From Spinacia oleracea (taxonomy: Eukaryota > Streptophyta > Magnoliopsida > Caryophyllales > Amaranthaceae): a stretch of 64,000 bases of DNA. Where the stretch lies: positions 21,476,001 to 21,540,000 of the forward strand of contig NC_079489.1 of assembly GCF_020520425.1 (NCBI RefSeq), read 5' to 3'. Positions within the stretch are counted from its first letter, which is position 1. Every line of letters starts with the position of its first letter. This document shows positions 11,734-24,668 of this stretch, piece after piece. Both the position numbers and the translations under genes were made by a program. The notes under the pieces were generated by a model. The model ran no database searches. It was not told the DNA's origin and saw nothing but the letters and a program-made list of their open reading frames with translations.

Positions 11734-14700
11734 ATGGGGGATCAAATGAATCAACCGGAGCCGAGAATTGAGGAGGAAATGGAGAAAGTGGTGGATCAAA
11801 TTAAAGAATTGCAGGAAGCAGCGTCATCTTTGATTTCTATGTCATCGAGGGAAGAGAAAAACCTTCAACATCGTGCTCTTTCACTTGATGCATCCATTGC
11901 CAAACTTCGTTCCTCCATCAGTTCTCTCACATCTGATGGCCGCATGGATCCCAAGCTAGCTGAAAAGGTTCTTCTTTGATTGCTTTAGAGTTGAGCTGAT
12001 TTGTGGTGTTTTTTGTTTTTTGCTGTAATTGGGACTTCATCTCGAGGATGACTTCATATATTTTTGTGCAGCTCGAGGATGAGTTGAATAAAGCAAAATG
12101 CATTCTTGTTGATGGAGATGCTTCTTCTTTTCTTGCTGGCAAAGTTGACAGTGCGTGTCATTTGTTTTCTCACTTGGAACATTATTCTTTGCTATTTTTG
12201 GTGAATATTTAGTTTGGTTTCTATATAGGTCGGTTCTTAAAGATGTTTCTTGGTCCTATTAATGTGCGAGCTATTAGGAAGGATGTGCAGTTTAAAGTGA
12301 AAGAGGAATATAATAGTTACAAGGTTCGCTCTTTTGCTGATTATTTTTGTATTCTTCATTGCCTATATGCCTTTATAACAAAGAGGAATTTGTTGATTTT
12401 GTATTGGTTAGAACTTGACACTGAACGAGTACATTGCATTTATTTTAGCAGTTAAAAAAATTGAGCACCAAAAGGGCATTGTTAAGACGTATGAAGCTTT
12501 GTAAGATGCAAAGAATAATAACACTTGAATCTTTCAAAAGGACAATTTAGAGAAAGAGGAAAGGGAGTGGGAGGAAGTTCCTAGGTGATTGTGTGCCTTT
12601 CACAAGTCACTCTCGAGTTCCAAATTTTGTGCTTGCTTTATCTATGCTAGTAGCTTCCCTTTTTCTAAGTCTTAGTTATACTTGCATAAACTCCTCAAAT
12701 GTGATTTTGGCCAATTTCTTCAATGTTTGGACCAGAAATCGAAATAGGTTTTGCATTTGGATTTAAAAAATTCTTGTTATAAGGGTTTGATTATATAAAT
12801 GAGGGAGGGGGGGTGTGGAATTCAAAAGAAAGAAAATGGTTCTGTAAATTGGATTAACAGATTTTGCTAGACTAATATGGTTATTTGCTTCCTTTGAACT
12901 TGTTTGGCACTTGTGCTTGCCCTGAGTTATGATTTATGTGTGTACTTACCACTTGGGTCTTGAAGCAAGGGGAATATTTCTAAGCATGACGACAAGATTC
13001 TTATGTACTAGTCCCTTCATGTCATTTTAGTTGTCAAATTCCTGTTTTGGGTGTTAAAATTAGTTGTGAAGTTTCTCAGAATATTGATATAAACCATTCA
13101 TTAAGGCTAAGTACTAATTGCCTAATATATAAAGGTTGGAGATATCACAATAAATGATGTTCCCTTAATTTTTTTTCAATTCTTAAATGTGATAAATAAG
13201 TTGGGACGGAGGGAGTTCCTTTTTCTAGTGCCATCTGTCTTCAAGATGCTAATATTTCTGTAGAATAGGGGTGGATCCAAGCATTTGTGTATGGATTAAC
13301 CAATTATATAGTTTTCACTGTTTTTAGTCCTTTTTTGGTTGTGTGTGTGTTGTGTGTGGGGGGTGGGGAGGGATAATTTGTCCCATTGCAGTTATGTTTT
13401 TTCTATGTACTAAATTGTTTCCACTTTTCTGCATGTTTCTTAAATTGTTGCAACTTGGTGGTAAGGGAATTGGTCCATTTCTATAGCAGGTGGTTGAGAT
13501 ACAAATAAATGATAATGATAAATTTTCTGAATGATACATATTAAAACTTTTTGTTCAGCATTCAATGTGGATAGGTAAGGACCATAAAGCAAGGAATAGT
13601 GACGGTGAGCTGAAAGAAGTTTTCATAATCAAGTAATCAACCACACCTGTTATGCCATTATTATTACCAACGTTATGGAAGGGGTCCCTATCTTTGTCAG
13701 GGTAGGGGAGCTGACATGTATGTAACCTTGTTTGTACATTTGATAGAGTGTTGTTTTTCTCCTTTAATCAAACTTCTAACTGGAAAGAGTTGATTGACCT
13801 AACATAGTAACAAACAAAGAGTCTCAGAGGCTACTACTGAGAGATTTGATTTAGTTCACTTTATCCGTCATATTGTTGTGAAGTACGGAGTATATTTTTC
13901 TAGGCGCTTAAGTAGTAGAATATGAGTTTTGCATGTGTGAATACCATACTTTTAATGGATGGCCAAATCTATGTGCTTAGTGCCTCCATCTATTTCCTTT
14001 TGTATGCTTTTTATCTTCTATCTGTAGTCACTCACATTTTCTTTGGGTTTCTGGGTAAAGTTTTAATTATATCCACTCTGTGTGAGCAGGATAGAACTGC
14101 CTGCTTGTTTCTTCTCTTGCCATCAATTCTACTGATTCTTAGATCGTGGATGTGGGATGGCTGCATGCCTGCTTTTCCGGTTCAATTGTATCAGGTACAG
14201 GGTTACAGGCTTCATATGGGCACAAAACATTAATTTTTTCCCTGTTAGCTTTAGTTATTCACAGCTGTTTGTGTACTTTGTCAGGCTTGGCTTTTATTCC
14301 TCTACACAGGTTTGGCTTTAAGAGAGAACGTCTTAAGAGTGAATGGGAGTGACATTCGTCCTTGGTAATTGCTTTTGCTTCTTTATGCATGTAGTCCTCC
14401 TGCTTTCTCATATATATATATATATATATATATATGTTTTCTTGTGGTGCCCTTCTAATTTCAATATTTTAGCTTGTATGTTAGTTGACTTATATGGAAC
14501 ACTTTATTACTGGTTTGTGTTATAATTCAGGAATTTAAGTTTTTAAAGATTTTAGCTGGTTACCTTGACATTGCTGTTTTCTTTTCCTTTTAGGTTTCTA
14601 ATGAGCATGTCGTGTATAATTAGATGTTGCTATGTGGAAGCATTTGTTCATAAATTTGTGGTCACGTACAAGTGAACACTATCTGGTGGATTACTCTGCT

Positions 14701-17700
14701 CTCGATAGAGTTATACACATTTTTACAAGTGTATATATGTGCTTATGGTGTGAATGTACTCATGGGGAATGGAGTTGTTTTGTGCTCGATAGCTTACCAG
14801 AAAACATACTATGTTTATGCTCACAAGCTGTTGTTCAATATATGGACCAAACATTAAATAAGACCCAACAGGCGACATTGACAACTCATCGATTTCTAAA
14901 GTAGGACTCAAATAAACATATCTGTCTCCATACTTACCTACCCCTTCCCTAGTAGTGCCCCACAGTGACTGCCACGTGCCACTACCTGACTGCTGATCGT
15001 CGCTGGTGAGTGTTGATCATCATTCTGCTAATGGATCAAATTGTCAAAGACATTATTTCAATTGGGCAGCAAACTCCTTTCCAGTTGTGCTATTTTTACT
15101 GAAACTCACCCGAAAAATAGTTATCCGAAAATTTGACGTTTTCACTCTTAAGAACCTTTAAACCAGAAATATTTACCCTTTTTAGCTCGTTAGACTTGTT
15201 CCTCCATAATTCTGATGCGTGAGAAGCGGACTCTTACTGAGGCTGGAAGGGGGTTGCCCCCTGCACGATTTTGAAAATATCGGTTATTAAATTCCCCCCT
15301 ACAAAACCTAATGCATTAACTGAGAATCTGACATTGAATCTTTTCACCACATGCTCCTCTGTCAGTTCTTGATCTTTCAACTTCCCACTCTTGTCTACTT
15401 TTTCCTTAGAATGTTTTGGCTCTTTTACTGTCCCTCAGGTTCATGGGCATCAGCATTTAATAAAATAAACTATTTCAATGTAAATGAAATCTTCAGTCTA
15501 CCTTATCTCAAAAAAAAATAGAAATTAAATATTACTCCCTCCGTCCCGGAATACTCGACCCGGTTTGACCGGCACAGAGTTTAAGGGACTTGAATTGACT
15601 TATTTAATTTAATAGGTAGTAGTTGATGGTGGGGTATTATTTTAATGTAGTTAGTGGGAGGTGGGTTAAGAGGTGGGGTTGGGGGAGAGTAGGGGTTGAA
15701 TTTTTAATTATTTTTTGTATGGAGTAGGGGGTAGGTGGGTTAATAGGGGTGGAGTGAGAAATTATATAATATTGTTAGAATATTTCCATTTTTAGAAACA
15801 AGTCAAGTATTAAGGGACGGCCCGATAAGGAAAACAGGTCAAGTATTCCGGGACGGAGGGAGTAACAATTACAATTTATAGTTTTTTACCCTAATACGAG
15901 TATTTAATTTTTAATACTTGTGTATTCATTCTTACAATTTCCACAATTCATAATTTAAATTACAATCTTTGTCACGTGATACATCTAATATTCTGAACTA
16001 TAAGCCAAAAAAGTTGTTTAATCGCTAGATCTAGACGACATACTTTCTTTGGTCTATTGAAGGTCCACAAGCAAGTATAAGTGGGAAAAAGGGATTTGAA
16101 CCTGTGAACTTAATAGTTGTTTCTGAACGCATTTACTTATTACTACTATGTGGAATTATGGAATGAAATGGAGGATCCAAAATATCTTAATCAGATTGTT
16201 GCCATTTTTTTTTTTTTTTTCGAGGGAAGGATTGTTGCCATATTGCTTGGAAGCACATGCACTAATGTTCACCTAATATGTTATGGAGTTAGACTTGCTC
16301 ATTAGATTAACATACAATTTATTACAACGTATATTAGATGTGTAAAACCAAAGTTGCAGAACTGAGTTTAAATGTATAAACAATTGTTTATGAAAGCGTG
16401 ACCAGCAGTAGTATTTATTTTTTGTTTAGCTAATATATGGCAAAAATCTACAAAGTCATTGATGTAATTAATTTTATTTGTACTATAATTGCATATCCCA
16501 TCTTATAATTTTAGTGGTTTACCATGGTGCCACTGGAAGCAGTTTTATATTATTCGTGATTTATTTTTCCACTTCCCCCCCTCAAAGGCTCCAAGGGTGG
16601 CTCCTTTTGTGCAGCGTTAGCTCCTTATAATTTTATCTTAGTCAATGACTTAAACAGTGATTAATTCACTAATCTGATTATAGTAACCATGTGCTTACTT
16701 TGCAGGTGGATTTATCATCATTACTGTGCAATGGTAATGGCCCTCGTGAGCCTTACTTGGGAAATAAAAGGCCAACCTGATTGTGCTCGAAAGCAGGTCA
16801 GTTTGTGTAGAATGCTTCATAGTAAAGACTATAGAGTTCCATAGTTGAGATTAATCCTTCAAGTGATAAAATTCATCTCACATTTTTACCAAACTAAGTT
16901 GGTCAGCTGCAGTTGTGGATATTCAAGTTGTCATCTTTGTTATGGCCTACTGGCAATGCTCTTGACATATATTTTATAATAGAAGAGAAAAGGACTCCAA
17001 CCGTGAATGTCTTGACTATTGGAATTTCATTAGATATCCTTTCTTGTTAAGTTGAGTTCAATTTTGACTTGCTTTTCGATGACCAAGTCCTATTACATAT
17101 GGTTGCTAAATAATTGCTTTTAACCAACTGATGCTAATGATCTTCTCAGCCGTACATACTAAGAAAGTAAGAATTAATAATGTATACATCTTTCCCCCCG
17201 AATTTTGAACTCTAATGCTTAAGTTTCTACCCTGGTAAACAAAATTTATTTGTGACGGGAACTCTTGATCTCAAAGGTGCAAGGAGTTTTATGCTGGTGA
17301 AGGAGTATGCTTTACAAAATGTCATGATTTTATGTGAACAAGAGTATGAAATAAGACACTATGATACCATTATTAGAGTATGATCTCGCAATACTGTTGA
17401 TTTTTTTTTTGGCAAATGAAAATTATGATTATTTACCAAGGATAACAATTACAAACAAGCATCAGAACACCTAGGATAAGTGCTAAAAATTTCCCCCCAC
17501 CTTCTAGGAAGGGTTTGGGAAACCCCACAAGCCATCTAAATGAAGCACTGTTTCATCTTTTTGGTGCATCTACAAGCAACATTAAACAAGATTTATGAGC
17601 TACTGTACCACAACTAGCTAATTTGTTATTGAAAACCTTAGAATTCCTTTGCTACCAAACTGCAGAGATTGTCTCAGTAAATGCCATGCTATGTATTCCT

Positions 17701-20700
17701 GCATCTCTAGTACTCCTGCTCTTCCTTGTTTCCCACTGAACTTCTTGGAAATCCAGATTCCAGAATGTTCCTAACCAAACCCCCTCTTTCCCTTTGGTTA
17801 TTCTATTCCCTTTACCGCGTTCGAACCAAACGCCCCCTTACAGTGTTTGATTTTGTAGGCTGTTTGTTTTGGAGATATAAAAAAATCTCAACCACCGTGT
17901 TAGTGTCCCTCTACAACTACAACCACCACTATCCCTCCTCCCTTGCCTCCTCTTTCACCGCCACCCTCCTGCCCTGCCGCCCTCCTTCACCGCCGCTACC
18001 CCCGGCCCTCCTCTGCTGCTGCCTTCGCTGCCGTTAGCTCCTCTCTAATTCTTTTATTTTTATAAAACCTCTTTTACTCTCTTAGATTTAGATATATGGT
18101 CATTATTGATGTCTGCCATTGGGTTTCAAGGGTTGGGGTAGGTTTTTGGGTGGGTGGGGGTAGGAATTCGTCGGTGAAGGTGGGTTTTCAGGTGGGATGG
18201 GGTTTCGTTGCGGGATAGGATTTTCGGGATAGGATCCACCTCTTTTGATATCCACCTTGCGGTTCAACACTAGGGAAGAATGGTCAGATAAACCTGGATT
18301 CAAATGTTCAACAAGTGAATTGGTGTACACAGAATGCCACCATGTATTTCCACAAGCTCTATCAATCTTAGAGCTGATTCTTGTATCACCCTGCCCCTTA
18401 TTACTTCGTGAGAAAAAGTGCCCGCTACTTTTGATTTCAACTAAATCTGTATGCTCACTAAGATGCTCAAAGTCCACCGTTTCCTTGGCTGTGACTCGGT
18501 TACCAGAATACAATACTGATATTCTGAATTGAGGTCAACAAAGGCCCCGTAATGGTAGTAGCAAAGTGCTCAAGATCTCTCCACGTAGGTTTTCTAGTAT
18601 CTATAGCATGCAAGCCACAGATTGCAGTAAAAGCAGTGCCAACATTCTCATTTTTTGTATTGATAAAACCGTGAATAAAATACTCAGATTAGCTGCAATC
18701 TGCATTGTCTACAATATGTTTCCAAGCAACCCAAATTCCCCCCCCCCCCTAGGTGAGAAAGAGTAGTTACTCATATTTCGAAACAACTTGTGACTGAGAA
18801 GTTACCTGTGCATGATACTGTTCCTACTACCTAGGTGATCCCTACAACAACACTTTTGGGTACAGAAAACTCTAAGATGGCTACATTGGAGAAAACAGTT
18901 TAAGGGGAAGATGATGGTAGGAGAGTTGTTTCTAGAAGGAAGAGGGATCCCATAATAACACCTATTTCTATGAATCTGGGCTTTGCTCAGGTCACTGGTA
19001 CACTGGCTTCTCTTTTGATAGAGGTGGAGGTAAGGAAGGTACTTCAAATTCTATAACATGAATATTTCTACATGGAATGTTCGGTGTAAGAATGATCCCG
19101 ATAAAATAGGGGAAATAAGGAGGTTTATTTATAATAATATCAGCTTGGAGAGTTGTTTCTAGAAGGAAGAGGGATCCGATAACACCTATTTCTATGAATC
19201 TGGGCTTTGCTCAGGTCACTGGTGACCACACTGGTTTCTCTTTTGATAGAGCTGGTATAACATGAATATTTGTACATGGAATGTTCGGTGTAAGAATGAT
19301 CCCAATAAAATAGGGGAAATAAGGAGGCTTATTAATAATAATATCAGCTAAGAGAGTTGTTTCTAGAAGGAAGAGGGATCCCATAACACCTATATCTATG
19401 AACTGGGCTTTGCTCAGGTCACTGGTGACCACACTGGCTTCTCTTTTGATAGAGGTGGAGGTAAGGAAGGTACTTCAAATTCTATAACATGAATATTTGT
19501 ACATGGAATGTTCGGTGTAAGAATGATCCCAATAAAATAGGGGAATAAGGAGGTTTATTAATAATAATATCAGCTTTTTTTCTTTTCTTGAAACTAAAGT
19601 CAGAGAACAGAATAGTATACAAATTATGCATACTTTGGTATGGAATGGCATTGGGATTGTAACTACTCTTTCTCACATAGGGGGGGGGGGGGGGAATTTG
19701 ATGTTCAACTTCTTTTGTAGAACAGGTTTAGGCTTGAAATTACATTGTTGTCCCTTTCCACAGTGTCCCACACTCCCACCATCTTGCATCGCTTGCAATA
19801 AGGAGGAAGCCAATCATACACCACTTTCTAAGTGATATTGGTTCCTGTAGGGTCTTGAAGTTTTAGGTATATCCTGTGTAACATCAACCTTTATCAGTAT
19901 GCGAGCAAAAGACACTCTCATCTATCTCAAGGTACATTCATCAACATAGAGGGGAACACCAATAAACTCCTTATTCCACTGAGTAGTTCAGTGGGAGATT
20001 AGGCAACCTCACCCACAAAGGAATCCCTCTCAGAATCTCATCCTGAAAGTTGAAGTTTGCGGACCAAGGTTATACAATCGCATTGCACTTGGAAAGGTCC
20101 CTATTACTTGATGTTTACTGCTAGACTCACAAATAGTTAGACAGCTTAACAGTCGAACTCGAAAGCTGATTTTTTGTTAATATCTGTCAAGTTTGATTGT
20201 TAAGCTGTCTAGAACCCCTTAATATTTTGAAACGCATATTGGTAAATGCAACTTTAAACTTTTATTTGCTATACCTTTGATTGTGAATGAAGAAGGAAAT
20301 TTTCTTGCATTTTTGTACCTTTTCTGGAGTCAAGTCGATTTTACTTATAAATAATATGGTTTTACTAAATTTCGTATAGATAATCTTTTTGAATAGCCGG
20401 TAGAAAGAAATTGGTTAAAGAAGCTAGTCACAAAAGATCTCTGGAATTGAATTGTTTTCGACATGCTCTTTCAACATAATCTTCCCTGGCATAATATTTG
20501 TAAGAGTAAAGTCACTAAACTGAATTTTACATCCATGAAAGTTGAAATACACGGGAAGAGTGAGTTATGCAAAAACAGGGTCCATAAAATAATTTAGTTT
20601 GGTGTTTATATGAAAGGTTACACAGGTTACACAATTGAATAACCAGTTCTTATTTTCCTCCAATACATTTTTCCAAATAATGGACTATGTCAGTATGTCC

Positions 20701-23700
20701 ACTAACACTAGGTTGACGGCTAGTTAAACTGTGGGTAAAGTCTCATGGTAGTGAATATTACGAGTTAGTTTTCGCCTGGAATTCTATGTGTAGAACATGA
20801 GACCGATATGGGTCTTACAGAGTAGGAACAAGGCGAGAAGGAGCTCACCACATGAAGCAACACTCTCTTTTCTTTAGTAAAATATTGTACGCTGAATAAC
20901 AAAGTAACACGTACAATTTGTGAAAATTTGCATTAGTGTTGAATAATACTATATCATATAAAAAAGAGACTAGGACTCATGGTTTTATTTTCCCTCCCTC
21001 TAACACTTAAAAATCAAAGAGAGTATGTTATATTGTTATAGATGAAGTTTATTGGCCTACCACTGTGATCAGCATCTGACCATTTTCCGTTCCCTGGGAT
21101 CATGCTGGATGTCAATGTGACATGTTGCATGTCAATGTGAATAATTATTTATGAAGCTGAATTTTATTTAATACCGTATTTGTGAACTCTTGAGAGTTTA
21201 GGGAACTGTAAAGGTACTTTTTTTGCACCTTTGAGACCGCTATATGCCTAGCAGCCTAGGCAATGTCCTATCATTAGTAAGTCAAACTGTTAAAGTCAAT
21301 GGTTTTCTTATGCATGTCGAGGCTGATCATTATTTGCAACATGTGATTCATCAGTCTGGCTTGTTCTTGTTTGTTTTATGACTCATATCCAATGTAATGC
21401 AGAGAGGGGTAGAACTTTTCCTACAATGGGCCATGATGCAAGGAGTTGCAATGTTATTGCAAAACCGATACCAACGGCAGAGGCTATACACTCGCATTGC
21501 ACTTGGAAAGGTGTGTTCTTTCTAACTTGATAATTAGATCATCAGCTCATGGCCTGATATACCCCTTGAATATTGTCAAACTAAAAGCTCTTAGCGTAAT
21601 ATGTTGGGCTGTTAACTTAGATTTGAGGAGTTAGAAGCTCAGGAGTTTGTAAGTGGTATGAATGTTGGACATCCATTGGATCTTTTATTGACTGCACCCT
21701 GCATTGTGCATTGTGTCTTGATCTTGGTTCCGTGGATACTGGATACATAGGAATACTCTACAATGGTCAGGTGTGCAGCCCTAAAATTGTCCTTAAATTG
21801 CAACAAACTTATGGTGGTTATTTCAAAGAGTCTCAAGTTAGCGTGCCATAGTATAAAAAAGTTATAAAAGGCCATCAAGTTAAGTAGTGATTTGTAGTTA
21901 ATTGATTCAGTTGCGTATTGCATCCTGGTTGCTGTGAGTATGATGAATTTATTGCAACTACATCAAATGAATTGAGCTCTGTTACCCAGACTCTTCATTT
22001 TATCTCAAATACCTGTGTCGAATCCCAGACACTCAGACATGTGTGTGGACACTTTGACACTTCATTTTGGACCAAAATCCTGACCCGAGTCGGACACGGG
22101 TACGTGTCCAAGTGTCCGACAAGGCTATTTTGTGAAAAAAATTGCATGTTTTTGGTCCAAACTGAAGTGTCCAAATGTCCATACCCATGAATCCGAGTCC
22201 GGGTAACATAAAAATTGAGCATACATAAGGGTAAAGGGCGAATAATTCCATGCACCATGGATTTTCCAATGGAGCTCATAAAAGGTTGTCTCAATTTCTC
22301 ATATAACTTAGAGTCTACATCCTGCTCATGCATCTTATTAGAAACAGATTGCTTGAAGAATCACAAACTGGTCTACATTTCTCCATGAGTAGACTGTAAT
22401 CACAAGAAGAAGTAGCTGTTGTCATGATTGTGGTAAAGATTGCAGGGTTGTGTAAGCAACATGTCATAGTTGTTATGGGGTTGCCAATACAGCTTGAATG
22501 ACAAATTTGGAAAAACTCGACTTCATCATTGTAATTTAAGTGTTGGTAAATACTTTTTTAGATTATAGTTACATGCATCAACATCTTATGTTTTGTGCAG
22601 AAATGAGGTATTTTTAAGAGTCAACTACAATAGGAGCCTAAAATGTGAATTTACTAGTATTACTATTCATGACAACTTTAATAACAGATTAGTGGATGAT
22701 GCAGTAAGATAACTGATATTTCTGTGTGATTTTAAGACACGTGCTATGGGATAGCCCATGCCCAAAACAGTTTAGTTGAAAATCCTTAATGGCCTTTATT
22801 ATACTTTCTCTGTTTTTTACTTGCAACATTTGGATTGGGCATAAACATTAAGAGAAGTAAATATCAAGAATGTCATGTGATAACAAACAAATTAGGTAGA
22901 AAAGGTTAGGCATTAATGGTAAATATAAAGTATATATAAGGGTAAAATGGGTATTTGATGTATGAACACACCAAAAAGCATGTTCATGCATACCATAAAA
23001 GGAAATAATGCAACTAATATGCAACTCTCAGAAAGGAAAATGGTGCAACTAAAAAAACCGGAGGAAGTATATTTTTATTGCATAAGTGTACAAAGCTTCC
23101 CGCTGATTTTTTCGACACCTCAATGTTGGGCCTGAGTTGTCCATAGTTGTTGCCTTGCCTGTACCCCCCCCCCCCCCCCCCCCCCCCCCAAATCATAGAT
23201 AAGGTGAAAATCTTCCCGAAAAAAGAAGGAGAATGAGAGAGGAGAGGGACCCCCTCCTTTCTAATACTTATGCTCTCTGTGTCATAGTATAGCAGTTTAC
23301 ACTGTTATCTTCGGACATATTTCAGGCAAAGAGAATGGATGTTGTATGGGGAGAATCAACTGGAGAGCGTGGCCAGCTTTTGCTGCTTTGCCCTATACTT
23401 TTCATTTTACAGGTATTTGGGACTAAGTGTTATTTCCTTAGGAATGCTGCAGAATTATTATTTTTGCATAATGCATATTGTACCTATACTTTTTCGTTTT
23501 ACAGGTATATGGGGTTGTGTTGCTGCATCAAGAAGGGGAATTGTTATTTTTGTTTATTGCTGCAGGATTTTGGTTGTTGCGATGTTATGTAGGATTAAAA
23601 GTAAAACTTATAATGACATGCTTACAGCCTTAGAGTTGAACATTAAATGAAAAAATGAGTGGTCAGATTTGGTTGGGGTTATTTTTTATTTTATTTTTCT

Positions 23701-24668
23701 GTGGGGGGGTGGGGGGTGATGGAGTGAATAGGGAAGGGAGAATGACTAGAACAACTACGTTGCATGACTTGTGTTGGTGGGTTCTGGAATCTTATTTGTC
23801 ACTAACCCTACCCATATCAAGCCAAACTAGTGAAAAGGCTGTTTTCAAGAGTGGGGAAACATTGTGTTCGAGGGAAATGAGAGTGGTAAGGAAATTTTGT
23901 ACTTTGTATTTGCAACTGAATGGGTCTGCCCTTTTCTTAGAAGTTTTAAGACGTACTTTAGTATATCATGATAAAGCTGAAGTAGGAAGAAAAACAGAAG
24001 CTTGATCCTATCCGGTAAAATGAGATTTTAGGTGCTTCTCAGAGGCAAATTGGGATCATATTGTGCATTTTCACCTCCCTTAAATATGAAGTTAATGTTG
24101 AGGTTTGAATTTCAAATAGAAGGCAATCAATTTTGCTTAGTGAAATGGGCAGAGTAAAGTTGGTGTATACTTGTGACGGATGTCTTGTTTACTTCTGTGT
24201 TAGATATGTTCAATAAATCTGTTGAATCCTAATTTGCCAAAATTGAACTCTGCGGCAGAGAGTATGCTTATTGATTGTATGTACTCTACAATTTTTTTCA
24301 GGGCTTTGAGGCATATGTTGGATTGTTGTTGCTTCGAACTGCTTTTGTTGGAGTTGAATGGCAGGTGGGCTACCTTGTCCATTAATGTGTTTTACAGCCT
24401 ACTTATTGTGTTTTAACACTTGTGCTTAATATTTCAATGCTTTTTCCATAGAGGAGGGAGAGTTCTGTTAACACTTCTGCTTAATATTTCAATGCTATTA
24501 CAATAAATTAGTAACAAGCACATTTGGCAGGTTGTTTTCTGTGGATTTCTCCTGGTTTTGATGGCAATTGGGAACTTTGTGAACACGGTGCAAAGTTTAC
24601 TTGTGAAATCGCGAGTTAAGGCGAAGATAAAACGGAGTAAAAGTAAGCTGCAGATAGATCAGGAATGA
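11734..24668 (+). CDS. TMPIT-like (TMEM120 family) membrane protein, 10 coding exons
   Basis: I assembled ten coding exons, all with GT/AG borders: 11734-11967, 12072-12150, 12229-12323, 14090-14194, 14285-14364, 16706-16796, 21403-21510, 23326-23412, 24302-24364 and 24531-24668. Together they give 359 residues, the usual family length. Residues ~8-75 are a charged coiled coil. Family signatures follow: 'KMFLGPINVRA', 'VKEEYNSYK', 'RSWMWDGCMPAFPVQLYQ', 'LALRENVLRVNGSDIRP', 'WWIYHHYCAM', 'QWAMMQGVAMLLQNRYQRQ', 'GKAKRMDVVWGE' and 'GFEAYVGLLLLRTA', with about six membrane segments and a basic tail. Animal TMEM120 (TACAN/NET29) is a nuclear-envelope/ER protein that binds coenzyme A and resembles fatty-acid elongases in fold. 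The plant role is not established. A poly(A) signal AATAAA lies at 24902-24907. Introns 3 and 5-8 are long, and intron 6 carries a LINE. Confidence 0.93.
14409..14436. repeat. (TA)n microsatellite
   Basis: A run of alternating TA, about 13-14 units, in intron 5 of the TMPIT-like gene. Confidence 0.9.
15535..15862. mobile_element. Stowaway (Tc1/mariner) MITE
   Basis: The ends are CTCCCTCCGTCCCGGAATAC and its inverse, with a TA duplication (15533-15534, 15863-15864). It is about 328 bp, non-coding, inside intron 5 of the TMPIT-like gene. Confidence 0.9.
18118..18240 (+). other. G-rich tract with many GGG runs
   Basis: The plus strand has more than ten GGG or longer runs in about 120 bases, unlike the AT-rich surroundings. 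It lies in intron 6 next to the LINE endonuclease piece. Such a strand could form G-quadruplexes. No other function is visible. Confidence 0.5.
18735..19700. repeat. Inverted repeat with poly-C/poly-G cores
   Basis: At 18735-18775 the sequence AAATT-(C)n-CTAGGTGAGAAAGAGTAGTTAC is matched in inverse at about 19661-19704. The two arms enclose the tandem LINE-endonuclease array. This suggests a palindromic rearrangement inside the LINE. Confidence 0.65.
18912..19575 (+). repeat. Three tandem copies (~205-230 bp) of a LINE endonuclease start
   Basis: Each unit contains 'GAGAGTTGTTTCTAGAAGGA' (near 18919, 19147, 19351) and then a piece coding 'MNISTWNVRCKNDP.KIGEIRR' (near 19059, 19260, 19489). 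That is the N-terminus of an L1-type AP endonuclease. The copies are on the plus strand, opposite to the rest of the LINE. Confidence 0.75.
20068..20098 (+). repeat. Short copy of the 3' end of TMPIT exon 7 within intron 6
   Basis: 31 bases match the end of exon 7 and its donor (21481-21511) with two differences. 21 of them, TCGCATTGCACTTGGAAAGG plus T, are identical. The copy abuts the 5' truncated end of the LINE. Confidence 0.7.
22014..22207. repeat. Hairpin-rich repeat (possible MITE) in intron 7
   Basis: GACACTTCATTTTGGACCAA at about 22048-22068 is matched in inverse near 22150-22172. The middle is rich in GTGTCC/GGACAC words, including GGACACGGGTACGTGTCC. No target duplication was found, so the class is uncertain. 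Confidence 0.5.
22804..23067. mobile_element. Stowaway MITE
   Basis: The ends are C-TTTCTCTGTTTTTTACTTGC and the inverse of CTTCCTCCGGTTTTTTTAGT, with TA on both sides. It is non-coding and lies in intron 7. Confidence 0.75.
23164..23189 (+). repeat. Poly-C homopolymer, 26 bases
   Basis: An uninterrupted C run in intron 7, about 140 bp before exon 8. It is long for a plant genome and its exact length may be affected by sequencing error. Confidence 0.85.
23391..23520 (+). repeat. 91-bp tandem duplication of the exon 8 donor region
   Basis: The exon 8 end plus donor (CCTATACTTTTCATTTTACAG|GTATTTGGG) recurs 91 bp downstream as CCTATACTTTTTCGTTTTAC-AG|GTATATGGGG. This creates a second GT donor inside intron 8. 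Confidence 0.75.

Larger units (their letters stand above)
17402..20066 (-). mobile_element. Rearranged, internally deleted LINE (L1 type) in intron 6
   Basis: Read on the minus strand, pieces of an L1-type element appear in order. 20066 to about 19750: ORF1 DUF4283-like ('NFQDEILRGIPLWVRLPNLP', 'VGVPLYVDE') and a zinc knuckle-like part. About 18700-18240: C-terminal half of the endonuclease ('HTDLVEIKSSGHFFS', 'NKGQGDTRISSKIDRACGN', 'NPGLSDHSSL'). About 17740-17402: an L1 3' end finishing in a poly(A) run (T-run on plus, 17401-17411). Reverse transcriptase is missing. Between the endonuclease and ORF1 pieces lies an inverted tandem array (18912-19575). About 17750-17838 is one end of a GGGGGCGTTTGGTT-type MITE. 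All frames are broken, so this is a fossil. Confidence 0.7.

Noticed and set aside
18912-19575. CRISPR-like array
   Set aside because: The repeats are ~200 bp, diverged and encode part of a LINE endonuclease; there are no short identical repeats with unique spacers.
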